The notes beneath the pieces are model-generated. The model worked only from the letters and a program-made list of their open reading frames with translations. It was not told where the DNA came from and made no database searches. A program made the position numbers and the translations under genes. Positions 25,162 through 33,890 of a stretch of 64,000 nucleotides of DNA are shown piece after piece; positions within the stretch are counted from its first letter, which is position 1, and the number at the start of each line of letters is the position of its first letter. Origin of the DNA: Streptomyces longispororuber (lineage in GTDB: Bacteria; Actinomycetota; Actinomycetes; Streptomycetales; Streptomycetaceae); the NCBI RefSeq assembly GCF_014656095.1, contig NZ_BNBT01000018.1, positions 17,585 to 81,584 of the forward strand, read 5' to 3'.

Positions 25162-25869
25162 GTGTCGGTGCGCGCGATCGTCCGGACGGTCAGCGAGCTG
25201 TGCGTCACCGCCGGCACCGTGATCGTGCTCTTCGTCGTCTACGTGCTCTTCTGGACCGGCGTGAAGGCCGACCGGGCCATGGACGACCAGATCGACCGCC
25301 TCCAGGACCGCTGGTCCCACGGACGGACCGCCACCGGCGGCGCCCCGGGCACCGGCCCCGCGGCCCCGGGCGGCCCGCCCCCGGAACCCGCCCCCTACGA
25401 GGACGGCGAACCCTTCGCCGTCATGTACGTCCCCCGCTTCGGTTTCACGTGGAACAAGCCCGTGCTCCAGGGCACCGCCACCGACACCCTCAAGAAGGGC
25501 CTCGGCCACTACGCGGGCACCGCGCGGCTCGGCCAGAAGGGCAACTTCTCCGTCGCCGGGCACCGCCGCACCTACGGCGACCCGTTCAAGGACTTCCCCG
25601 CGCTGCGCCCCGGCGACGCGGTCGTCCTGACCGACGGCACGACCTGGTTCACGTACCGCGTCGACAGGAAGCCGTACAGGACGCTGCCCGCCGACGTCGG
25701 TGTCATCGACCCGGTGCCGCGCGCGTCCGGCTACCGGGAGCCCGGCCGCTACCTCACCCTCACCACCTGCGAACCGGAGTGGGGCCACAGCCACCGCCTC
25801 GTCGCCTGGGCCCACCTGGACGCCACCCAGCCCGTGGAGGCAGGGAAACCTGAGGCACTGCGCCGTTAG
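25162..25869 (+). CDS. class E sortase (first of three)
   Basis: 235 residues. N-terminal membrane anchor (LCVTAGTVIVLFVVYVLFW, about 13-31), a Gly/Pro linker, then the sortase barrel with His134 (VAGHRRTYGDPF), Cys203 (TLTTCEPEW) and Arg212 (HRLVAWA), the catalytic triad. Class E sortases cut LAxTG signals and link the protein to peptidoglycan. Spacing of Cys to Arg (9 residues) matches the other two copies. It is 23 bp after DUF881. The reading frame contains a near-perfect parS (25442-25455). Its sequence is more divergent from the other two copies than they are from each other (for instance FGFTWNKPVLQG), suggesting a distinct substrate. Confidence 0.9.
   Translation: MSVRAIVRTVSELCVTAGTVIVLFVVYVLFWTGVKADRAMDDQIDRLQDRWSHGRTATGGAPGTGPAAPGGPPPEPAPYEDGEPFAVMYVPRFGFTWNKPVLQGTATDTLKKGLGHYAGTARLGQKGNFSVAGHRRTYGDPFKDFPALRPGDAVVLTDGTTWFTYRVDRKPYRTLPADVGVIDPVPRASGYREPGRYLTLTTCEPEWGHSHRLVAWAHLDATQPVEAGKPEALRR
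25442..25455. other. near-consensus ParB parS-like site inside sortase gene
   Basis: GTTTCACGTGGAAC matches the palindromic parS consensus GTTTCACGTGAAAC at 13 of 14 positions (A to G at position 11). It encodes FTWN of the sortase and is thus compatible with coding. I recall that single-mismatch parS variants bind ParB in Streptomyces, but binding here is unproven. Confidence 0.4.
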
Positions 25870-25935
25870 TCTGGTGCGGTACGGCGGCGACGGTCGGCAC
25901 GATGGCCGGGGGCCGCCCGTGACGGAAGGGACCGC

Positions 25936-26094
25936 ATGTACGGCTGGATCTGGCGGCATCTGCCGGGGAACGCATGGGTGAGGGCACTGATCTCGCTGGT
26001 GCTGATCCTCGCGGTGGTCTACGTGCTCTTCCAGTACGTCTTCCCCTGGGCGGAGCCGCTGCTGCCCTTCAACGACGTGACGGTGGACAACTGA
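25936..26094 (+). CDS. small single-pass membrane protein (52 aa)
   Basis: ATG 25936 to TGA 26092-26094 encodes a 52-residue protein: an aromatic, basic start (MYGWIWRHLPGNAWVRAL), one strongly hydrophobic helix (ISLVLILAVVYVLFQYVF) and a short C-terminus (PWAEPLLPFNDVTVDN). Its stop overlaps the next ATG as TGATG, so it is coupled to trpG/pabA. GGAAGGG lies about 9 nt upstream, and codon third positions are G/C throughout the hydrophobic part. A small membrane protein between DUF881/sortase and trpG is, as I recall, conserved in Streptomyces. Function unknown; a sortase or division partner is possible. Confidence 0.8.
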   Translation: MYGWIWRHLPGNAWVRALISLVLILAVVYVLFQYVFPWAEPLLPFNDVTVDN

Positions 26095-26732
26095 TGGGCG
26101 CACGCATTCTCGTCGTCGACAACTACGACAGCTTCGTCTTCAACCTCGTGCAGTACCTGTACCAGCTCGGCGCCGAGTGCGAGGTCCTGCGCAACGACGA
26201 GGTCGAGCTCCGGCACGCGCAGGACGGCTTCGACGGCGTCCTGCTCTCGCCGGGGCCCGGCACCCCCGAGCAGGCCGGGGTCTGCGTGGACATGGTGCGC
26301 CACTGCGCCACCACCGGCGTGCCCGTCTTCGGGGTGTGCCTGGGCATGCAGTCGATGGCCGTGGCGTACGGCGGTGTCGTGGACCGGGCGCCGGAGCTGC
26401 TGCACGGCAAGACGTCGCTCGTCGAGCACCGGGGCGAGGGCGTCTTCGCGGGCCTGCCCTCGCCCTTCACCGCGACCCGCTACCACTCGCTCGCCGCCGA
26501 GCCCGCCACGGTCCCGGCCGAGCTGGTCGTGACCGCCCGTACGCAGGACGGCATCGTCATGGGCCTGCGCCACCGCGAACTGCCCGTCGAGGGCGTGCAG
26601 TTCCACCCCGAGTCGGTCCTCACCGAACACGGGCACCTCATGCTCGCCAACTGGCTCGCCGAGTGCGGCGACGCCGGGGCCGTCACACGATCGAGCGGGC
26701 TGGCCCCGGTGGTGGGCCGGGCCACGGCGTGA
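26094..26732 (+). CDS. pabA: class I glutamine amidotransferase, TrpG/PabA
   Basis: 212 residues. It shows the complete amidotransferase set: VVDNYDSFVFNLVQYL at the start, the oxyanion PGPGTP, the nucleophile elbow GVCLGMQ and the His-Glu pair in VQFHPESVLTEHG. It supplies ammonia from glutamine to anthranilate or 4-amino-4-deoxychorismate synthase; no TrpE/PabB partner is in the window, so the choice between tryptophan and folate cannot be settled here (trpG is the alternative name). It is translationally coupled on both sides (TGATG with the 52-aa protein, GTGA with the next sortase). Confidence 0.9.
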   Translation: MGARILVVDNYDSFVFNLVQYLYQLGAECEVLRNDEVELRHAQDGFDGVLLSPGPGTPEQAGVCVDMVRHCATTGVPVFGVCLGMQSMAVAYGGVVDRAPELLHGKTSLVEHRGEGVFAGLPSPFTATRYHSLAAEPATVPAELVVTARTQDGIVMGLRHRELPVEGVQFHPESVLTEHGHLMLANWLAECGDAGAVTRSSGLAPVVGRATA

Positions 26733-27868
26733 CCGCGGAGGCGCGCGGGGGCGCCGACGCGGGCGGGACGGGGGAGCACTCGTCGCCCTGGTTCCGCACG
26801 GCGCCCGCGTCGCCCCCGCCGCGGTCCGTGCCGTCCCCTGGGGCGCCCGGGAACGCCGAGGCGGTGGACCCGGCTCCACCGGTGGGTCCGGCCGAGCCGG
26901 TGCGGCGGGCCGACGACGAGACGATCGGGCTGCGCACAGCGGACACGCGGCGAATAGCGGCAGGAGGGCGGCCGACGGCGCCGGGGCGGCAGCCGCTGCC
27001 CCAGGAGGTCCCGGTCGGCCAGGGGCCGGACGTGGTCCCCGGCGGCGGCCGGGCCGCCCGGCGCAAGGCCGCCAAGCACAAGGGCAGCAGGGGCGCGCAG
27101 CCCCGGCCCAGGGCGGTGGCCCCGTCCCCCGCCGACGGGGGGCCGGGCCGCCCCCTGACCCGCCTGGAGGCCCGCCGGGCCGAACGGGCCCGCAGGCCGA
27201 GCCCCGCGACCGTGGCGAGCCGCGTCATCGGCGAGCTGTTCATCACCGTCGGCGTCCTGATGCTGCTCTTCGTGACGTACCAGCTCTGGTGGACGAACAT
27301 AAGGGCCCAGCAGCAGGCCGACGCCGCCCGCCGGGACCTGGAGGAGGACTGGGCGCGGGGCAAGGGCAGGCCGGGCGTCTTCGAGCCGGGCCAGGGCTTC
27401 GCGCTGCTGCACATCCCGAAGCTCGACGTCGTCGTGCCGGTCGCCGAGGGCATCGACAAGCACCGGGTCCTCGACCGCGGCATGGTGGGCCACTACAACA
27501 AGGGCCGTACGAAGACGCCGATGCCCGACGCCGACCCCGGCAACTTCGGCGTGGCCGGGCACCGCAACACCCACGGCGAGCCGTTCCGGTACATCAACCG
27601 GCTCGACCCGGGCGACCCCATCGTGGTCGAGACGCAGGACACGTACTACGTCTACAAGATGGCGAGCATCCTCCCGCAGACCAGCCCCGCGAACACGGCC
27701 GTCCTCGACGCCGTCCCGCCCGGCTCGGGCTTCACGAAACCCGGCCGCTACATCACACTGACCACCTGTACCCCTGAGTTCACGAGTAAGTACCGGATGA
27801 TCGTGTGGGGCAAGATGGTCGAAGACCGGCCACGGGCCAAGGGAAAACCGGCCGCTCTGGTCGACTAG
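26729..27868 (+). CDS. srtE: class E sortase with long N-terminal extension (second of three)
   Basis: 379 residues. Residues 1-160 are a cytosolic, Pro/Arg/Gly-rich, probably disordered extension; the membrane anchor is 165-187 (VIGELFITVGVLMLLFVTYQLWW). The catalytic domain has His278 (VAGHRNTHGEPF), Cys347 (TLTTCTPEF) and Arg356 (YRMIVWG), and the VAEGIDKHRVLDRGMVGHY block common to SrtE. GTG start overlaps the pabA stop (GTGA). This matches the SrtE1-like proteins adjacent to trpG/pabA in S. coelicolor as I recall. It anchors LAxTG proteins such as long chaplins and is needed for aerial growth. Confidence 0.92.
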   Translation: MTAEARGGADAGGTGEHSSPWFRTAPASPPPRSVPSPGAPGNAEAVDPAPPVGPAEPVRRADDETIGLRTADTRRIAAGGRPTAPGRQPLPQEVPVGQGPDVVPGGGRAARRKAAKHKGSRGAQPRPRAVAPSPADGGPGRPLTRLEARRAERARRPSPATVASRVIGELFITVGVLMLLFVTYQLWWTNIRAQQQADAARRDLEEDWARGKGRPGVFEPGQGFALLHIPKLDVVVPVAEGIDKHRVLDRGMVGHYNKGRTKTPMPDADPGNFGVAGHRNTHGEPFRYINRLDPGDPIVVETQDTYYVYKMASILPQTSPANTAVLDAVPPGSGFTKPGRYITLTTCTPEFTSKYRMIVWGKMVEDRPRAKGKPAALVD

Positions 27869-27904
27869 GGCGCCGGGAAGGCCACGACAGACGGGGCAGA
27901 AGCA

Positions 27905-28639
27905 GTGGCAGCCACCACCGATCAGGACGAGCGGACCGAGGGGTCCACGCCGACGGACCCGCCGCGCCCGCGCGGCCGGGGCCGCATCGCGACCGCGGTC
28001 AGCGTCTTCGGTGAACTGCTCATCACGGCCGGCCTGGTCCTCGGCCTCTTCGTCGTCTACTCGCTGTGGTGGACGAACGTCGTGGCGGACCGCGAGGCGA
28101 AGAAGCAGGGCGACCGCGTCCGCGACTACTGGGCGGACGGCCCCGGCTCCCTGAACACCAAGGACGGCATCGGCTTCCTGCACGTGCCCTCGATGACCGG
28201 CGGCGAGATCCTCGTCAAGAAGGGCACCGCCACCAAGACCCTCAACAACGGCGTCGCGGGCTACTACACCAAGCCGGTCAAGTCGGCCCTGCCGCGGGAC
28301 AAGACGGGGAACTTCTCGCTGGCCGCCCACCGCGACGGCCACGGCGCGAAGTTCCACAGGATCGACAAGATCGAGAAGGGCGACCCGATCGTCTTCGAGT
28401 CCCGCGACAAGTGGTACGTGTACAAGGTCTACAAGACCCTCCCCGAGACGTCGAAGTACAACGTCCGCGTCCTCGACCCGATCCCGAAGGAGTCGGGCGC
28501 GAAGAAGCCGGGCCGCTACATCACCCTCACGACCTGCACGCCGGTGTACACGTCGAAGTACCGCTACGTGGTCTGGGGCAAGCTGGAGCGCGTCGAGAAG
28601 GTCGACCACGACCGGACACCGCCGCCCGAGCTCGGATGA
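27905..28639 (+). CDS. srtE: class E sortase (third of three)
   Basis: 244 residues. A short polar N-terminus leads to a membrane anchor (GELLITAGLVLGLFVVYSLWW, 36-56). The sortase domain has His142 (AAHRDGHGAKF), Cys211 (TLTTCTPVY) and Arg220 (YRYVVWG). It is 36 bp after the previous sortase and very similar in the last 45 residues (PGRYITLTTCTP), which points to a tandem duplication. It is about 50 residues shorter on its linker than the second copy. GTG 27905; a strong terminator follows at 28674. Confidence 0.92.
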   Translation: MAATTDQDERTEGSTPTDPPRPRGRGRIATAVSVFGELLITAGLVLGLFVVYSLWWTNVVADREAKKQGDRVRDYWADGPGSLNTKDGIGFLHVPSMTGGEILVKKGTATKTLNNGVAGYYTKPVKSALPRDKTGNFSLAAHRDGHGAKFHRIDKIEKGDPIVFESRDKWYVYKVYKTLPETSKYNVRVLDPIPKESGAKKPGRYITLTTCTPVYTSKYRYVVWGKLERVEKVDHDRTPPPELG

Positions 28640-28673
28640 GGTGAGGGGCGCGTCCCGCGCCTGCCGCACGCAA

Positions 28674-28708
28674 GAGCCCCGGCACCCTCCTGGTGGGTGC
28701 CGGGGCTC
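28674..28708. terminator. strong bidirectional terminator between sortases and pknB
   Basis: GAGCCCCGGCACCC (28674-28687) and GGGTGCCGGGGCTC (28695-28708) form a perfect 14-bp stem with a 7-nt loop between convergent genes, 35 bp after the sortase stop and 41 bp past the pknB stop. Confidence 0.9.
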
Positions 28709-28748
28709 CTCGTCGGCGCCTGGCCGCTCGCGTACGCCGTGCGGGTCG

Positions 28749-30806
28749 TCAGTCGTCGCGCTGGTGGCGGCCGAAGCCGGTGGCGCCCTCGATGAAGCCG
28801 CCGCCGCCTCCGTTGTCACCGCCGCCCTGGTCGCCGCCGCCGGGGGTGCCACCGCCACCGCCGCTGATGGTCGTCAGCTTGACCGTGGTGCCGGACTTGA
28901 CCTTGGTACCGGCGGGCGGGTCGGAGAAGACCACCATGGCGTCGTCGTCCTGCGGGCCCGTGACGCCGCCGACGGACAGGTCCGCGTCCTCGATCGCGTC
29001 CCGCGCGTCGGACAGCTTCTGCCCGGTGACGGACGGGACGGTCACGTCCGGTTCCTCTTCTTCCTTGGGCTTCTTGGCGACCTGGACGGTCACGTTGGAG
29101 CCCGGCTGCGCCTGCGTGCCGGCGGTCGGCGTGGTCTGGATGACCTTGCCCTCTTCGACGCTGTCGCTCTCGATGTCCGTACGGACCGGGGTGAAGCCGT
29201 TGTCCTGGATCTGCTTCTTGGCCGCTTCCCAGGACTGCCCGGTAACGTCGGGCACGGCGTTCAACTGCTTCTTCTTGGCGACCGTCAGCGTGATGGTCGT
29301 GCCCTTCTGGGCCTCCGTCTCGCCCGACGGGTCCTGGTCGGTGACGACGCCCGGGTTCTGGTCGGACTCCTCGGTCTGCTTCTCGACCACGAAGCCCTTG
29401 TCCTCAAGCTGGCTCTTGGCCGTCTCGTACTTGAGCCCCTCCACGTCCGGGACCAGGATCTTCGGAGCACCCGTCGACACGACCACACTGATCGTGTCGC
29501 CCTTCTCGACCTTCGTGCCCTCGGTCGGGGTCTGCGAGCAGATCTGGTTCTTCGGGTACTTCTCGCAGGGCTCGCGCTTGGCCACCGCGATCTTCAGGTC
29601 GACGTTCTTCGCCGACTGCTCGGCTTCCTTCAGGGTCTCGCCGACGAAGTCGGGGGCCTTCTTGTCGGCGGCGGCGCTGTTCCCCGAGAACGCGACCTTG
29701 CCGATCAGTATCGCGCCCACCAGGACGAGGATGCCCGCGACGACCAGCAGGATCGTCGAGGTGTTGCTCTTCTTCTGGCGGCCGCGCCGGCCGTTCTCGT
29801 CGTAGCCGTAGCCGCCGTCGTCCGGGTTGACCGGGGGCATCATCGACGTCTGGCCCTGGCCGGGGGCGCCGTTCTGCGGGCGCAGCATGGCCGTGGCCTG
29901 GTCGCCGTAGTCGCCGCCCTGGCCGCCGTAGCCGACGGCGCCCATCGCGGCGGTCGCGGCGACGGGCTGGCCGTCGAGGCAGGCCTCGATGTCGGCGCGC
30001 ATCTCGTCGGCCGACTGGTAGCGGTAGTCGGGGTCCTTGGTGAGCGCCTTGAGGACGATCGCGTCCATCTCGGGCGTGATCTCGTTGTCGAAGACGCTCG
30101 GCGCCTGCGGCTCCTCGCGCACGTGCTGGTAGGCCACCGCGACCGGGGAGTCGCCGACGAACGGAGGCCGTACGGTCAGCAGCTCGTACAGGAGGCAGCC
30201 GGTCGAGTAGAGGTCGGAGCGGGCGTCGACCTGCTCGCCCTTGGCCTGCTCCGGCGAGAGGTACTGCGCGGTGCCGATGACGGCCGCGGTCTGCGTCATC
30301 GTCATGCCGGACTCGCCCATCGCGCGGGCGATGCCGAAGTCCATGACCTTGACCTGGCCGTTGCGCGTCAGCATGACGTTCGCGGGCTTGATGTCGCGGT
30401 GCACGATCCCGCTGCGGTGCGAGTACTCCAGCGCCTGGAGGATGCCGATGGTCATCTCCATGGCGCGCTCGGGCAGCAGCTTGCGCCCGGAGTGCAGCAG
30501 CTCGCGCAGCGTGGAGCCGTCGACGTACTCCATGACGATGTACGGGATGGACACCCCGTCGACGTAGTCCTCGCCGGTGTCGTAGACCGCGACGATCGCG
30601 GGATGGTTGAGCGAGGCGGCCGACTGGGCCTCACGGCGGAACCGGGCCTGGAACGACGGGTCGCGGGCCAGGTCCACCCGCAGCGTCTTCACCGCCACGG
30701 TGCGGCCGAGGCGGGTGTCGTGCGCGAGGTAGACCTCCGCCATCCCGCCGCGGCCGAGCACCTGGCCCAGCTCGTACCGGCCGCCGAGGCGACGCGGCTC
30801 TTCCAT
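28749..30806 (-). CDS. pknB: Ser/Thr protein kinase PknB with four PASTA domains
   Basis: 685 residues. The N-terminal Hanks-type kinase has Lys40 (VAVKTL), HRDIKPAN (Asp138), DFG (156-158) and an activation loop with MTMTQTAAVIGTAQYLSPEQ, whose Thr residues are the likely autophosphorylation sites. A Gly/Tyr-rich juxtamembrane region is followed by one membrane helix (about 351-370). Four extracytoplasmic PASTA repeats follow; the first contains a Cys pair (EPCEKYPKNQICSQTP). The tail is Gly-rich. PASTA domains bind muropeptides or lipid II and tune cell-wall synthesis and division. It lies 170 bp downstream of pbpA, so it has its own promoter or reads on from the operon. Confidence 0.97.
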   Translation of the reverse strand: MEEPRRLGGRYELGQVLGRGGMAEVYLAHDTRLGRTVAVKTLRVDLARDPSFQARFRREAQSAASLNHPAIVAVYDTGEDYVDGVSIPYIVMEYVDGSTLRELLHSGRKLLPERAMEMTIGILQALEYSHRSGIVHRDIKPANVMLTRNGQVKVMDFGIARAMGESGMTMTQTAAVIGTAQYLSPEQAKGEQVDARSDLYSTGCLLYELLTVRPPFVGDSPVAVAYQHVREEPQAPSVFDNEITPEMDAIVLKALTKDPDYRYQSADEMRADIEACLDGQPVAATAAMGAVGYGGQGGDYGDQATAMLRPQNGAPGQGQTSMMPPVNPDDGGYGYDENGRRGRQKKSNTSTILLVVAGILVLVGAILIGKVAFSGNSAAADKKAPDFVGETLKEAEQSAKNVDLKIAVAKREPCEKYPKNQICSQTPTEGTKVEKGDTISVVVSTGAPKILVPDVEGLKYETAKSQLEDKGFVVEKQTEESDQNPGVVTDQDPSGETEAQKGTTITLTVAKKKQLNAVPDVTGQSWEAAKKQIQDNGFTPVRTDIESDSVEEGKVIQTTPTAGTQAQPGSNVTVQVAKKPKEEEEPDVTVPSVTGQKLSDARDAIEDADLSVGGVTGPQDDDAMVVFSDPPAGTKVKSGTTVKLTTISGGGGGTPGGGDQGGGDNGGGGGFIEGATGFGRHQRDD

Positions 30807-30976
30807 AGCTATTCCAGCCCTCTCCGTCGGTCCCGACCGCACCGTGTTGCGCGGTCCGGCGGTGTGCTGTCCGGGCATACCGTACCCGGATCGCCTAACG
30901 TGACCCGGCCGCAACCGTCACCCGATACAGGACCGGTATCGCTACGTGCACCGATGGGGAGTGGCCGTGACATGGG

Positions 30977-32440
30977 TCACTTCTTGCTGTCGAGGACCGC
31001 CTTCATCACGTCCCTCGCGATCGGCGCCGCGAGACCGCCACCGGAGATGTCGTCACGGGCGGCGTCGCTGTCCTCGACGACCACGGCGACCGCGACCGGG
31101 GAGCCCGAGTCGGTCTTGGCGTAGCTGATGAACCACGCGTACGGGTTCTTGCTGTTGTTCAGACCGTGCTGGGCGGTACCGGTCTTGCCACCGACGGTGA
31201 CGCCGGGGATCTTGGCCTTGGTTCCCGTGCCGTCCTCCACGACGGTCTGCATCATGTCCTGGAGCTTCTGCGCGTTCTCCTTGGACAGTGGCTTGCCCAT
31301 CTCCTTCGGCGAGTGCTTCTCGACCACGTCGAGGCTCGGCGCCTGGAGCGAGTTGACCATGTACGGCTCCATGAGCGTGCCGTCGTTGGCGATCGCGGCG
31401 GTCACCATCGCCATCTGCAGCGGCGTCGCGGCCGTCTCGAACTGGCCGATGGACGACAGCGCGGTCTGCGGCTTGTCCATGTCCTTGGGGAAGACGGAGG
31501 CGTTGGAGCGGACCGGGACGAACTGCTCCTCGTTGAAGCCGAACTCCTCCGCCGTCTCCAGCATCTTGTCCTTGCCGAGGTCCGAGCCGATCTTGCCGAA
31601 GACGGTGTTGCAGGACACCCGCAGCGCCTGGCGGAGCGAGGCGTTCTTGCAGGGGATGGGGCCCTCGTTCTTCAGCTCGGTACGGGTGTTCGGCATGACC
31701 CAGGGCAGCGGCGAGCGCGTCTTGGAGTCGATGTCCGTGTACAGGCCGTGCTCCAGGGCCGCGGCGGCCGTGACCACCTTGAAGGTGGAGCCGGGCGGGT
31801 AGGTCTCGCGCAGGGCCCGGTTCAGCAGCGGCTTGTCGGGGTCCTTGTCGAGCTTGGTGAAGGTCTCGGCTTCCTTGTTGGTGTTCCCCGCGAAGCTGGA
31901 GGGGTCGTACGACGGCGTGGAGGCCAGCGCCAGGATCGCGCCCGTCTGCGGGTCGATCGCGGCGACGGCGCCCTTGCCGCGGCCCTTCAGGCCGTTGTAC
32001 GCGGCCTTCTGGGCGGCGGCGTTCAGCGTCGTGACGACGTTGCCGCCCTCCTTCTTCTTGCCGGTCAGCATGTCGAGGCTGCGGCGGAAGAAGAGCCGGT
32101 CGTCGTTGCCGGTGAGGATGCGGTCCTCGATGGACTCGATCTGCGTGGCGCCTATGCGCTGCGAGGCGAAGCCGGTGACCGGGGACCACATGGGCCCGTT
32201 CTTGTACGTGCGCTTGTACTTGAAGTCGTCGCCGTCGACCTTCTTGGAGCCCGTGATCGGGTTGCCGTCGACGATGATGTCGCCGCGCGGCTGCGCGTAC
32301 CGCTCGATGGGCACGCGGCGGTTCATGTCGTGCTCGGCGAGGTGGTCGGCCTTCACGTACTGGAGCCAGTTGTCACGGACGAGCAGCGCGAGGACGAGCA
32401 GCCCGCAGAAGACAGCGATGCGGCGCAGGGGCTTGTTCAC
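30977..32440 (-). CDS. pbpA: penicillin-binding protein 2-type transpeptidase PbpA
   Basis: 487 residues. One N-terminal membrane anchor (IAVFCGLLVLALLV) is followed by a dimerisation domain and a transpeptidase domain with all three motifs: Ser218-x-x-Lys221 (PPGSTFK), SCN (276-278) and KTG (419-421, GGKTGTAQ). It is the class B partner that cross-links peptidoglycan made by the adjacent SEDS protein RodA, with which it shares a GTGA start-stop overlap (32437-32440). It is a likely PknB-regulated protein. The protein is shorter than E. coli PBP2 (633 aa), as is usual in actinobacteria. Confidence 0.95.
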   Translation of the reverse strand: MNKPLRRIAVFCGLLVLALLVRDNWLQYVKADHLAEHDMNRRVPIERYAQPRGDIIVDGNPITGSKKVDGDDFKYKRTYKNGPMWSPVTGFASQRIGATQIESIEDRILTGNDDRLFFRRSLDMLTGKKKEGGNVVTTLNAAAQKAAYNGLKGRGKGAVAAIDPQTGAILALASTPSYDPSSFAGNTNKEAETFTKLDKDPDKPLLNRALRETYPPGSTFKVVTAAAALEHGLYTDIDSKTRSPLPWVMPNTRTELKNEGPIPCKNASLRQALRVSCNTVFGKIGSDLGKDKMLETAEEFGFNEEQFVPVRSNASVFPKDMDKPQTALSSIGQFETAATPLQMAMVTAAIANDGTLMEPYMVNSLQAPSLDVVEKHSPKEMGKPLSKENAQKLQDMMQTVVEDGTGTKAKIPGVTVGGKTGTAQHGLNNSKNPYAWFISYAKTDSGSPVAVAVVVEDSDAARDDISGGGLAAPIARDVMKAVLDSKK

Positions 32441-33864
32441 GGCCGTACCACCTGGGTCATCTCGGCGTCGGGGTTGGGGGCGGGGGACGGGGCCGGGCGG
32501 CGCGCGGTGTCGCTGATGCGCAGCAGGATGCCGACGAGCGCCCAGTTGGCGATGACGGAGGAACCGCCGTACGCGATGAACGGCATCGTCATACCGGTCA
32601 GCGGGATCAGGCCCATCACACCGCCGGCGACGACGAACACCTGGATCGCGAACGCGCCGGACATGCCGATCGCGAGCAGCTTGCCGAACGGGTCGCGGGC
32701 GGCGAGCGCCGTGCGGACGCCGCGCTCCACGATCAGGCCGTAGATCAGCAGGATCGCCATCACGCCGGCGAGGCCCAGCTCCTCGCCGTACGTGGCGAGG
32801 ATGAAGTCGGAGTTGGCGGCGAAGCCGATGAGGTCGGAGTGGCCCTGGCCGAGGCCGCTGCCGAGGGTGCCGCCGGAGCCGAAGGCCATCATCGACTGGG
32901 CGATCTGGTCGGTGCCCGTCTGCGCGATGACCTCCTTGGAGAAGGGGTCAAGCCAGGCGTCCACACGCACCTTCACGTGCGGCTCGAAGGAGGCCACGGT
33001 GACGGCGCCCACGGCGGACATCAACAGACCGAACACGATCCAGCTCGTGCGCTCCGTGGCGACGTACAGCATCACGACGAACATGCCGAAGAACAGCAGC
33101 GACGTACCGAGGTCGGTCTCGAAGACCAGGATCAGGATGGACATCGCCCACACGGCCAGGATGGGGCCGAGGTCACGGCCGCGCGGCAGGTAGAGCCCCA
33201 TGAAGCGGCGGCTGGCGAGCGCGAGCGCGTCGCGCTTGACCATCAGGTATCCCGCGAAGAACACCGCGATGACGATCTTGGCGAACTCGGCCGGCTGGAT
33301 GGAGAAGCCACCGACCTGGATCCAGATCTTGGCGCCGTAGATGTTCTTGCCGAGGCCCGGCACGAGCGGGAGCAGCAGCAGTCCGATCGCGGCGACCATC
33401 GAGATGTACGTGTACCGCTGCAGGACGCGGTGGTCCTTGAGGAACAGCATCACGACGACGAACAGGGCGATGCCGATCGCCGAGTACAGGAGCTGCTTGG
33501 GCGCGGCGGGGCTGAACGCACCGAAGGAGGCCTTGGCCATCTGCTGCAGCTTCTCGGACTGGTCCAGGCGCCAGATCACCACCAGGCCGAGCCCGTTCAG
33601 CAGCGTGGCCAGCGGCAGCAGCAGCGGGTCGGCGTACGGCGCGAACTTGCGCACGACGAGGTGCGCGACGCCCGCGAGGAGGCCGAGTCCGAGGCCGTAG
33701 CCGAGCATGCCCGGGGGCAGCTCGCCGGAGATGGCGAGGCCCACGTTCATATAGGCGAACAGCGGGATGACGACGGCGAACACCAGGAGCGCGAGCTCGG
33801 TGTTGCGCCGGCTCGGCGCGCCGATGGCGCCGATCGTCGACGTGTGTGTAGTGCTACTGCTCAT
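32437..33864 (-). CDS. rodA: SEDS-family peptidoglycan glycosyltransferase RodA/FtsW
   Basis: 475 residues with about 11 membrane helices. SEDS signatures: IQPAEFAKIVIAVFFAGYL (catalytic region upstream), GSGLGQGHSDLIGFAANSDFILATYGEELGLAGVMAILLIYGLIVERG, and GLIPLTGMTMPFIAYGGSSVIANWALVGILLRI. It polymerises lipid II in partnership with PbpA. Because it is paired with pbpA in the fha-pknB operon, RodA is preferred over FtsW, which normally sits in dcw. The ATG start at 33864 lies 26 bp after the phosphatase stop. Confidence 0.95.
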   Translation of the reverse strand: MSSSTTHTSTIGAIGAPSRRNTELALLVFAVVIPLFAYMNVGLAISGELPPGMLGYGLGLGLLAGVAHLVVRKFAPYADPLLLPLATLLNGLGLVVIWRLDQSEKLQQMAKASFGAFSPAAPKQLLYSAIGIALFVVVMLFLKDHRVLQRYTYISMVAAIGLLLLPLVPGLGKNIYGAKIWIQVGGFSIQPAEFAKIVIAVFFAGYLMVKRDALALASRRFMGLYLPRGRDLGPILAVWAMSILILVFETDLGTSLLFFGMFVVMLYVATERTSWIVFGLLMSAVGAVTVASFEPHVKVRVDAWLDPFSKEVIAQTGTDQIAQSMMAFGSGGTLGSGLGQGHSDLIGFAANSDFILATYGEELGLAGVMAILLIYGLIVERGVRTALAARDPFGKLLAIGMSGAFAIQVFVVAGGVMGLIPLTGMTMPFIAYGGSSVIANWALVGILLRISDTARRPAPSPAPNPDAEMTQVVRP

Positions 33865-33890
33865 GGCGTGCGGGGGCCCCCAACGGCTGC

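Noticed and set aside
28641..31124. Long rightward frame antisense to pknB
   Set aside because: PknB has full kinase and PASTA motifs on the other strand; this frame has none and biased Leu/Asp/Arg repeats that mirror its codons.
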